DNA of 12,381 nt from assembly GCA_937965895.1 (NCBI GenBank), contig CALCKS010000005.1, positions 1 through 12,381 of the forward strand. Reading direction: 5' to 3'. A model generated the notes under the pieces. That model saw only the letters and a list, made by a program, of their open reading frames with translations. It was not told the origin of the DNA and did not search any database. Positions 6,421 to 12,381 of the stretch are shown here, piece after piece. The DNA is from an uncultured Campylobacter sp. GTDB lineage: Bacteria; Campylobacterota; Campylobacteria; Campylobacterales; Campylobacteraceae. Made by a program: the position numbers and the translations under genes. Numbering within the stretch: the stretch's first letter is position 1; every line of letters starts with the position of its first letter.

Positions 6421-7020
6421 CTATCTGCCCATTCTATCGAAAAACCACATAAAAGCAAACAGCAACCCCGTGGCCTTGGTTTTGGTTTCGTCAAACATAA
6501 ACTCCCGCGCCCGCTCAAGCGGTACGTAAACGGGCTCGATATTTTCGCCGTCTATGCCGCCGCCCTCGCCGATTTTCATCGCGTCGTTTATCACGGCAAA
6601 AAACATCGTCTGCTTCGCTCCGCCAAATCCCAGCGCGCCGCGGGTGGATGTTATGCGCTCTACCTTGCCCACTGCAAAGCCCGTCTCCTCGGCGATCTCC
6701 TCGATGACGGTCTGCTCCTCGCTCTTGCCTTTATCCATCAGACCCGCACAAAGCTCATATGTGTAGCCCTCGTCGCCCTTTTGCGTCAAATTTAGCTCGC
6801 ATCCTTCTTGCAGATTAAACCAAACGGCGGGGCGAAACTGCTTAACCAGCAAAAACGCGTCCTTGTCCTCGTGATAAAGCAGTACCGAGACGCTGTCGTG
6901 AGCCTTGATACACTCCCATCTGACAGACTTTTCGCACAGATCAAACGAAATTTGATACGGCTTTACGTAGCGCGGGGCGGTTAAATTTTCTATTTTGATA
7001 TTTTTTACAGAAGTATCCAT
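6421..7020 (-). CDS. Nudix hydrolase of the UDP-sugar/ADP-sugar diphosphatase (NUDT14-like) type
   Basis: The 199-residue cytoplasmic enzyme is expected to split nucleoside diphosphate sugars into sugar phosphate and NMP. Landmarks shared with NUDT14 (UDP-glucose pyrophosphatase) are HDSVSVLLY (41-49), LVKQFRPAVW (58-67), YELCAGLMD (88-96), KQTMFFAV (136-143) and a GxNIEPVYVPLE stretch (158-169). The Nudix box runs from G93 to F115. The metal-binding glutamates E108, E111 and E112 and G114 are kept, but the usual Arg is Glu107 and the first Glu position is Lys99. The ATG at 7020 lies inside the end of mgtE (16-bp overlap) with AGGA eight bases upstream, so the two are translationally coupled. 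The substrate is inferred from resemblance, not shown. Confidence 0.88.
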   Translation of the reverse strand: MDTSVKNIKIENLTAPRYVKPYQISFDLCEKSVRWECIKAHDSVSVLLYHEDKDAFLLVKQFRPAVWFNLQEGCELNLTQKGDEGYTYELCAGLMDKGKSEEQTVIEEIAEETGFAVGKVERITSTRGALGFGGAKQTMFFAVINDAMKIGEGGGIDGENIEPVYVPLERAREFMFDETKTKATGLLFAFMWFFDRMGR

Positions 7021-8381
7021 TTTGCCAGTCCTAAAAAGCTAAAAAAGCCAACCGTGTCGGTAACGGTGGTAAGCAGTACAGCAGAGCCGACGGCGGGATC
7101 GATGTCAAATTTCTTTAAGGTTAGCGGTATCAAAGTACCGAAAAATCCAGCGAAAAACAAATTTATCAACATCGAAGCGCCGATAACGACGCCTAGCATC
7201 GGGCGGTTAAACCACAGCGCAGCGATAATGCCCATCAAAAATGCAAAGGTTAGTCCGTTTATAAGCGCGATGCCGACCTCGCGTTTTAGCGCGTTTGCGG
7301 CGTTTTTAAACTCGATTTCTCCCAAAGTTAGTCGGCGCACCGTAACCGTAAGCGCCTGCGTGCCGGTGTTTCCGCCCATGGATGCTACGATAGGCATCAG
7401 TACAGCAAGTGCTACGTAGCTAGCTATCGTCTCGTCAAAAAGCCCGATGATCGAGGAGCTAATAAGCGCAGTAAATAAATTTATAAGCAGCCAAACGGCG
7501 CGCGCGCGAGTGGCCTTAACCAGGCTCGTATCCTCTTCCTCAGCCTCGTCGTCGACGCCGGCTAGGTTATAAATTTGCTCAGTGGCGCTTTCTTTTATAA
7601 AGTCGTGGATGTCGTCGGTGGTGATACGTCCGAGCAAATAGCCCTTGCTATCGACGACCGCGATCGAGTTCATATCGTAGTTTTCGACCGTTTCTACGAC
7701 CGTCTCGATAGGCTCGTTATCGACGGCTACATTGGGCTTATACTTATCCTCTTCGCTCTTTGCGATGATCTCTCTTAAGGTTTGGTTAAAGTCAAATAGT
7801 ATCAGATCCTCAAGCGGCACCGCATGGAGCAAAACACCCTTTTTATCGGTGATAAAAAGCTGCGAGACGTTTTCTAGCTTGCCCTCTTCCTTCTCGCGTC
7901 TTAACCGCTCGACCGCCGTTTTTAGCTGCTCGTCGATATGCGCGCTAAAAAGCTCCGTCTGCATGAACGCGCCCGCTTCGCCCTCATCGTAGCTGCGGAT
8001 ACGTAAAATCTCCTCCTGATCGTCCTTATCCAGGCCGTCAAAGAGCTCTTTAGCCTTTTGCTCATCGATCTCCTCGATATACTCCAAAAGCTCGGCCGCG
8101 TCGTCACTCTCTAGCTCCTCGATCGCCTCGATGATTTTGTCGCTTGGTATCTGCTTGATCACGTCCTTTAGCATGTGATCTGGCATCTCGATCGCTACGT
8201 CGCCCAGGATCTCGGGATCTAGCTTTTCGAGGTATTCGCCAAAGAGCTCCTCGTCGTGCTTTTTAAGCGTTTTTAGGTGCTGGGCGAGGTCGGCGGGGCT
8301 TAGTTCCTTATCGATCGTCTCGTTTAGGTGCGAGTCTAGCAGCTCTTTGGCTTCGTTTAATTGCTCGTTTTCTTCCATCAT
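7005..8381 (-). CDS. mgtE: MgtE-family magnesium channel
   Basis: This 458-residue inner-membrane Mg2+ channel works as a dimer gated by cytosolic Mg2+. It has the acidic alpha-helical MgtE N domain (about residues 25-130), a CBS pair (about 135-265, with VSQLFITDKKGVLLHAV and NSIAVVDSKGYLLG), then five membrane helices from about residue 293. The signature PIVASMGGNTGTQ (330-342) is the pore loop. Asp442 in the last helix (TTVTDTVGFF) corresponds to the pore aspartate of the Thermus channel. The length is normal. The start is one of two adjacent ATGs (8381 or 8378). The first directly abuts the TAA of the M23 gene with only a weak AAGAAG ahead, so translational coupling is likely. The DFNQT sequon at 197-201 is cytoplasmic and not expected to be glycosylated. 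Confidence 0.95.
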   Translation of the reverse strand: MMEENEQLNEAKELLDSHLNETIDKELSPADLAQHLKTLKKHDEELFGEYLEKLDPEILGDVAIEMPDHMLKDVIKQIPSDKIIEAIEELESDDAAELLEYIEEIDEQKAKELFDGLDKDDQEEILRIRSYDEGEAGAFMQTELFSAHIDEQLKTAVERLRREKEEGKLENVSQLFITDKKGVLLHAVPLEDLILFDFNQTLREIIAKSEEDKYKPNVAVDNEPIETVVETVENYDMNSIAVVDSKGYLLGRITTDDIHDFIKESATEQIYNLAGVDDEAEEEDTSLVKATRARAVWLLINLFTALISSSIIGLFDETIASYVALAVLMPIVASMGGNTGTQALTVTVRRLTLGEIEFKNAANALKREVGIALINGLTFAFLMGIIAALWFNRPMLGVVIGASMLINLFFAGFFGTLIPLTLKKFDIDPAVGSAVLLTTVTDTVGFFSFLGLAKWILL

Positions 8382-10238
8382 TTACTTCTTTTTGTCGCTT
8401 GACTCGGCGGTTTTGCCTTTTGATTTAGCCTTTTTATCGGCGGCATCTTTTTGCTTTTTAGACTTATCTTTGCTGGCGTTTACGTCTTTTTTCTTTTTGG
8501 ACTCGGTTTTGGTTTCTTTATTTGTTTTGTCCTTTTTCTTATCCGTCTGTTTTGTTTTGTCTTTATTTTTAGCGGACGAATTTGACTCAGATTTTTTCGC
8601 CTCTTTGCTTGATTTTTTTGGCTCAGTCTTGCTTGCCGCCTTGTTTGACGCTTTTGCGGAGGTCAAATTTGACTCCTGTTTCGCGCTCTTTGGCACGACT
8701 AAATTTGCCGTTTCGTTCGCGTCCGTTTTGGTTCCAGAGGAGTTGCTTTCTGCTTTGGGCTGCTCCGTTAAATTTGACTCGGACTTGGTTAAATTTGAGT
8801 CCGTCAAATTTGCATCGTCGCTGCCGCTTGCGAGCTCGCTTGTCAAATTTGCTTCGGTTTTGGTCGCATTGTCTTCCTTGTCGTCACCCTTTGTCCCTTT
8901 TGTCAAATTTATATCGGTTTTTAAAGAGCCGATGTTAGTTAAATTTTCCTCTGCCCTTTTCGTCTCCGTAGTTAAATTTAAATCTCCGCTAGAAAAGGTA
9001 GAATTTGCATCCGTCATCGTCAAATTTACGTCTACTTTTGGCTCGGTTATAGGATGCTCCCAGTCCATCGCCGCATCAAATTTCTCCTCTTTTTCAGGGA
9101 TTTCATCCTTGTTGGCATACTCTTTTATCTTGTTTTCAAACTGTTTTATATATTTTTGAAATTTAGCGTTTTCCGTCTGGGCAAAGATATTTTTAGCCAC
9201 TTTTATCTCATTTTCGGGATTTATCGCATTGCCGTTTTTATAGACGCCAAAGTGCAGGTGCGAGCCCGTGCTCATGCCGGTACTGCCTACGTAAGCGATG
9301 AGTTGTCCCTGCTTTACTTTTACGCCGCTTTGTATGCCCTTAGCAAAGCCGCTAGAATGCGCGTATAGCGTCTCGTAGCCGCCGACGTGCCCGACGATGA
9401 CGACCTTGCCGTAGCCGCTTTTGGTTCCGACGAATTTAACCGTTCCGTCGCCGGCCGCCTTTATCGGAGTGCCTTTAGGAGCTCCGTAATCCACGCCTAG
9501 ATGCGCCTTGTAACGCTTTAGTATCGGATGATAGCGCTTTGGCGTAAAAGGCGAAGTGATGCGGGCATTTGCTATCGGCCTGGTTAGCAAAAATTTATCG
9601 TTTTTCTTGCCGCTTTTGTCGTAGTATTTGTTTTCGAATTTATACGTAACGTATTTTTTATCGCCGATTTGTATTGACGCCCAGTGTATTTCCGGTATGC
9701 CAAACGTTCGTCCGAGCCTAGTTTTTTGCGTGTATTCCATCGCCAGCCTGTCGCCTTTTTTTAGTTTTTTAAACTCGCTTTCCGGCACTTCGCTCTTCAT
9801 CGCCAGATAAAATCCGTGCGCCAAAGCCGCGCTGCCCGTAGCGTCTTGTATATCTTGCGACGGCGAAACCGTAATAGGCATACTAAGCACGCGCCTATGC
9901 GTCTGATACGAAATCGAGGAAAGCTGAAAATTATACTTTCCGTCGTTATCTTTATAAATTTGCGCTTGAAGTTCTTCGTTTACGGGGATTAGCACCTGGC
10001 TTATCCCGCCTTTTTCGTCTCTTAAAATTTGATACGAGACGCCTGCTTTTATCTCGCTTACAAACTCCTTATCGTCCGAATCCATATCGTAGTAAAGAGA
10101 AAGCGGGATGGAGTTTTTCTCTAAAAACGTTAAAAACGTATCTCCGTTAGGCCAGCTAAGCTCCTGGACGGTAGGTTGTACAGGCTCTGCGGCGAATAAA
10201 TTTACCGTCAGCAGTAAAGCTAATGAAAATTTCCTCAT
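8382..10238 (-). CDS. Periplasmic M23 (LytM) peptidoglycan peptidase, Csd3/Pgp3-like, with sequon-rich C-terminal tail
   Basis: The 618-residue protein has a signal peptide (MRKFSLALLLTVNLFAAEP). A Csd3-like regulatory part follows (about 25-215) and then a full LytM zinc domain (about 225-345). The zinc and catalytic residues are H246 and D250 (AHLGVDYG), H294 (YAHSS), and H327 and H329 (SHLHFGVY). Csd3 of Helicobacter and Pgp3 of Campylobacter cut peptidoglycan cross-links and trim pentapeptides, and control helical shape. Those proteins are near 400 residues. The extra tail of about 220 residues here has two parts: residues 403-589 with 15 D/E-X-N-X-S/T sequons, and a lysine-rich end (34 Lys in residues 531-618). 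The ATG at 10238 has AAGGGAA just upstream. It heads the set with mgtE. The enzyme call is firm; glycosylation of the tail is a prediction. Confidence 0.93.
   Translation of the reverse strand: MRKFSLALLLTVNLFAAEPVQPTVQELSWPNGDTFLTFLEKNSIPLSLYYDMDSDDKEFVSEIKAGVSYQILRDEKGGISQVLIPVNEELQAQIYKDNDGKYNFQLSSISYQTHRRVLSMPITVSPSQDIQDATGSAALAHGFYLAMKSEVPESEFKKLKKGDRLAMEYTQKTRLGRTFGIPEIHWASIQIGDKKYVTYKFENKYYDKSGKKNDKFLLTRPIANARITSPFTPKRYHPILKRYKAHLGVDYGAPKGTPIKAAGDGTVKFVGTKSGYGKVVIVGHVGGYETLYAHSSGFAKGIQSGVKVKQGQLIAYVGSTGMSTGSHLHFGVYKNGNAINPENEIKVAKNIFAQTENAKFQKYIKQFENKIKEYANKDEIPEKEEKFDAAMDWEHPITEPKVDVNLTMTDANSTFSSGDLNLTTETKRAEENLTNIGSLKTDINLTKGTKGDDKEDNATKTEANLTSELASGSDDANLTDSNLTKSESNLTEQPKAESNSSGTKTDANETANLVVPKSAKQESNLTSAKASNKAASKTEPKKSSKEAKKSESNSSAKNKDKTKQTDKKKDKTNKETKTESKKKKDVNASKDKSKKQKDAADKKAKSKGKTAESSDKKK
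8472..9032 (-). repeat. Region encoding 15 N-glycosylation sequons in the M23 tail
   Basis: Sequons of the PglB type begin at residues 403 (DVNLT), 410 (DANST), 419 (DLNLT), 430 (EENLT), 442 (DINLT), 455 (EDNAT), 462 (EANLT), 475 (DANLT), 480 (DSNLT), 487 (ESNLT), 497 (ESNSS), 506 (DANET), 522 (ESNLT), 551 (ESNSS) and 585 (DVNAS). Residues 1-402 have none. The surrounding residues are Asp, Glu, Lys, Ser and Thr, with almost no hydrophobics, so the tail should be disordered. The DNA holds 11 AAATTT words between 8661 and 9083, most of them spelling Asn-Leu-Thr or Asn-Leu. Confidence 0.85.
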
Positions 10239-10352
10239 AATTTCCCTTGATTTAAAAGCCGTATTTTACTCGAAAATTACTTACATTTTGCAAAACTAAG
10301 GCGCTTTAAGCTATAATGAGCAGCAAAATTCTACATTTTTAGGAGACAGATT
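10239..10352. promoter_or_regulatory. Divergent promoter region between the M23 gene and the PgbA_N-like gene
   Basis: For the plus-strand gene, TATAAT at 10312-10317 with TTGCAA at 10288-10293 (18-bp spacer, 4 of 6 matches) forms a good promoter, followed by AGGAG at 10341-10345. For the minus-strand M23 gene only a weak TAAAAT (10268-10263) is seen, without a convincing -35. The two units therefore probably start within this 114-bp interval. Confidence 0.5.
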
Positions 10353-11069
10353 TTGAAAAAATTTCTTTTATTTTTAGCGGCGGCTTGCCTTGGCTTTGCG
10401 GCCGAATTTTCGATGAGGGAGTACAAAACCCCGCTAATAAGCGTGGATGAGGGCGTAGGCACGATCATAGACGGCTCTGATATCGTCGTAGGAAGTAGCG
10501 GCGTCGTGATGCACAAATTTGAAGGCTCTCAAAGCTCAATCATCGCTCGCGCAGTCGTTACGCAAAAAGGCGGCGGCTTTGCGAAGGTGCGATTTGAGGT
10601 ATTTGACGCACTAGCGCAAAAGGCCCTGCCTCTGCCTGGAATTTTGCCTAAAAGCGGCGACGAGATCATCCTAAACTACCTCTACAACCGCTCGCTCATC
10701 GTCGTACCGAACAAAGAAATTTACGCCGAAGTAACGAACGCGTTTAAAGATATCACCTTTATCCACCCCGATATCGTAGGCTCGTACCTAAGCTACGAGT
10801 ATAAGCCAAACCCTAGCCGCGACGACTTTCGTAAAATGTGCAACCAAAGCGCTGCCGGGCTTATTTTCATCGCCATGAATAACGAAGCGCTTTTTGCCGA
10901 CTGTCAGAGTTTCGAGCCGCTAAAACGCTTCCAAAGCGGCGCGGTCAAATACTACCAGCTGCCTTTTTATACTCGCGTCAAGGACATCGATACGGTATTT
11001 TGGAAATGGGGCTCGGAGCAGATCAGCGACTTTGACCGCCACTACAAAGCTCTTTTGAAAGAGAAATGA
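10353..11069 (+). CDS. Exported protein with PgbA_N-like (plasminogen-binding protein N-terminal) domain
   Basis: The 238-residue protein has a signal peptide (MKKFLLFLAAACLGFAAEF). A single domain follows that resembles the N-terminal domain named after Helicobacter PgbA: SVDEGVGTIIDGSDIVVGSSG (30-50), a beta-rich part with GILPKSGDEIILNYLYNRSLIVVPN (96-120), and ITFIHPDIVGSYL (134-146). Two cysteines (C162, C184) could pair in the periplasm. The start is TTG at 10353, six bases after AGGAG; no in-frame ATG precedes the signal peptide. The gene overlaps glcD by ATGA. It lacks the long C-terminal region of the Helicobacter proteins but ends in Lys (LLKEK). The domain call is from memory of the family pattern, so plasminogen binding is not implied. 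Confidence 0.75.
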   Translation: MKKFLLFLAAACLGFAAEFSMREYKTPLISVDEGVGTIIDGSDIVVGSSGVVMHKFEGSQSSIIARAVVTQKGGGFAKVRFEVFDALAQKALPLPGILPKSGDEIILNYLYNRSLIVVPNKEIYAEVTNAFKDITFIHPDIVGSYLSYEYKPNPSRDDFRKMCNQSAAGLIFIAMNNEALFADCQSFEPLKRFQSGAVKYYQLPFYTRVKDIDTVFWKWGSEQISDFDRHYKALLKEK

Positions 11070-12381
11070 TGCACGAAAAACACGCTAAATTTTTCGTAAA
11101 TTTACTAGGCGCGGATAACGCCTACTTTGACGACGCACACAGGATCGCATACTGCTACGACGCGACGAAAAAGCGCCATCTGCCCGACGGCGTGCTTTTC
11201 CCACACCACGAAAAAGACGTTAGCGAGATTTTAAAGTACTGCAACGAAAATAAAATTATTATCGTGCCTAGGGGTGCCGGTAGCGGCTTTACGGGCGGGG
11301 CGCTAGCGCACGAGGGCGGCGTGGTGCTTGCATTTGAAAAACACATGAACAAAATCCTAGAAATCGACATGCAAAACATGGTCGCCGTCGTGCAGCCGGG
11401 CTGTATAAATATAAATTTGCAGCGCGAAGCAGAGAAGCTAGGGCTTTTCTACCCGCCAGATCCCGCCAGCCAGGAGTACTCGACGCTAGGTGGCAACGTC
11501 AGCGAAAACGCGGGCGGCATGCGCGCGGCAAAATACGGCATAACTAAAGACTACGTCATGGCGCTACGAGCCGTGCTACCTAACGGCGAAGTGATCCGCG
11601 CCGGCAAACGCACGATAAAAGACGTCGCGGGATACAATATCGCAGGCATTTTAATCGCTAGCGAGGGCACGCTAGCGGTAATAACCGAGATCACGCTAAA
11701 ACTCATCGCAAAACCTAAATTTAGAAAAACTGCGATGGGAATTTTCCCTAGCGTAAACGCCGCGATGAACGCCGTTTACAAGACGATGGCAGCAGGCGTG
11801 ACGCCGGTGGCCATGGAGTTTTTGGACGCGCTTTGCATACGCGCGGTCGAGACTAAATTTAACAAAGGCCTACCGCAAGATGCGGGCGCCTTGCTCATCA
11901 CAGACGTGGACGGCGACGTTTTAGACGGCCTGGAGCAGGATCTCGCCACGATAGAGCGAGTGTTTAGAGAAAACGGCGCTAGCGAATTTAGACGCGCCAA
12001 AGACGAGGGCGAGCGAAACGACATCTGGTTTGCCCGCCGCAACTGCTCGCAGGCGATAAATATCTACGGAAATTTAAAACTAAACGAGGACATCACCGTG
12101 CCGCGCTCAAAGCTACCCGAGTTGCTCGAACGCATCGGCGACGTGGCGGAAAGATACGGCGTGCAGGTGCCGTGCTTTGGTCACACCGGCGATGGCAACG
12201 TACACACTAACGTCATGGTCGTAGATAAATCCGACCCGGCGCAAGTAGAGAGCGGACACAAGGCGATCGAGGAAATTTTTAAGATCGCGGTGGAGCTTGG
12301 CGGTACGCTCAGCGGCGAGCACGGCATCGGCATCAGCAAGGCCGAGTTTATGCCGCTTGCCTTTACGGACGCCGAGATGGA
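11066..12381 (+). CDS. glcD: GlcD-type FAD-linked oxidase (glycolate/D-lactate dehydrogenase), cut by the right edge
   Basis: This flavoprotein oxidises a 2-hydroxy acid such as glycolate or D-lactate to the keto acid and feeds electrons to the respiratory chain. The first 438 codons are present, nearly all of a protein usually near 460 residues. The FAD-binding PCMH domain shows PRGAGSGFTGG (68-78), GGNVSENAGGMRAAKYG (142-158) and ASEGTLAVITEITLKL (198-213). The C-terminal oxidase domain shows FGHTGDGNVHTNV (371-383) and GTLSGEHGIG (413-422), with the conserved His residues of the family. The start is ATG 11066, overlapping the TGA of the upstream gene by four bases, or the next ATG at 11069. 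The ribosome binding site is weak (GAAAGAG), so coupling is likely. The exact substrate cannot be told from sequence. Confidence 0.95.
   Translation, partial: MMHEKHAKFFVNLLGADNAYFDDAHRIAYCYDATKKRHLPDGVLFPHHEKDVSEILKYCNENKIIIVPRGAGSGFTGGALAHEGGVVLAFEKHMNKILEIDMQNMVAVVQPGCININLQREAEKLGLFYPPDPASQEYSTLGGNVSENAGGMRAAKYGITKDYVMALRAVLPNGEVIRAGKRTIKDVAGYNIAGILIASEGTLAVITEITLKLIAKPKFRKTAMGIFPSVNAAMNAVYKTMAAGVTPVAMEFLDALCIRAVETKFNKGLPQDAGALLITDVDGDVLDGLEQDLATIERVFRENGASEFRRAKDEGERNDIWFARRNCSQAINIYGNLKLNEDITVPRSKLPELLERIGDVAERYGVQVPCFGHTGDGNVHTNVMVVDKSDPAQVESGHKAIEEIFKIAVELGGTLSGEHGIGISKAEFMPLAFTDAEM

Noticed and set aside
7778..7792. Sequon DFNQT in MgtE (and ELNLT at residues 75-79 of the Nudix enzyme)
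   Set aside because: Both lie in cytoplasmic parts or proteins that PglB cannot reach.
8347..9159. 270-residue hydrophobic open frame on the plus strand with repeated VKFDS-like units
   Set aside because: It is the antisense reading of the Lys/Asp/Asn-rich M23 tail; Lys and Asp/Glu codons read backwards give Phe, Leu, Ser and Val. It has no ribosome binding site of note.
11155..12322. Several minus-strand frames inside glcD (11155-11379, 11776-12042, 12113-12322)
   Set aside because: They are antisense shadows of a long, well-conserved coding frame with FAD-oxidase motifs throughout.

Overview
The window reads as chromosomal DNA from a Campylobacterota bacterium. The best fit is one of the higher-GC oral Campylobacter species (rectus/showae/curvus/gracilis type). 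The reasons are the gene set and order, the periplasmic cysteine-paired Sel1/Hcp-like proteins, a PgbA_N-type exported protein, a Csd3/Pgp3-like M23 peptidase, and the extreme frequency of the word AAATTT/TCAAATTTGA in otherwise fairly GC-rich DNA. From memory, several of these genes (glcD, the PgbA_N-like gene, the M23 peptidase, a large periplasmic protein, groES, groEL) lie close together in C. jejuni (about Cj1213c-Cj1221). That synteny should be confirmed by alignment. I see no mobile element, tRNA, rRNA or CRISPR array.

Layout. Positions 1-1088 hold groES and the first 268 codons of groEL on the minus strand. They are driven by an exact-consensus promoter (TTGACA, 17 bp, TATAAT) with a CIRCE/HrcA operator just downstream. 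Diverging from them is a large AsmA/DUF748-like envelope protein (1261-3858, plus strand). A 578-bp non-coding stretch follows (3859-4436). It is packed with 14 AAATTT words in its first 354 bp and ends in a likely bidirectional terminator. From 4437 to 10238 six genes lie on the minus strand, transcribed right to left: M23 peptidase, MgtE magnesium channel, NUDT14-like Nudix hydrolase, then three tandem paralogous secreted Sel1-repeat proteins. M23 and mgtE abut, and mgtE and the Nudix gene overlap. From 10353 the plus strand carries a PgbA_N-like exported protein overlapping by ATGA with glcD, an FAD-linked oxidase cut off by the window end.

Most of the products act in the envelope: peptidoglycan trimming, an AsmA-like membrane protein, periplasmic disulfide-rich repeat proteins, and Mg2+ entry. 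The outstanding observation is the C-terminal tail of the M23 peptidase. After a complete Csd3/Pgp3-like enzyme of about 350-380 residues it carries 15 copies of the bacterial N-glycosylation sequon D/E-X-N-X-S/T within 187 residues, and none before that. The tail ends in a lysine-rich segment (34 Lys in 88 residues). This looks like a densely N-glycosylated stalk on a cell-wall enzyme. Many of the sequons are encoded by the same TCAAATTTGA-type word that fills the non-coding array, which suggests a link between a genome-wide DNA word and the birth of glycosylation sites.
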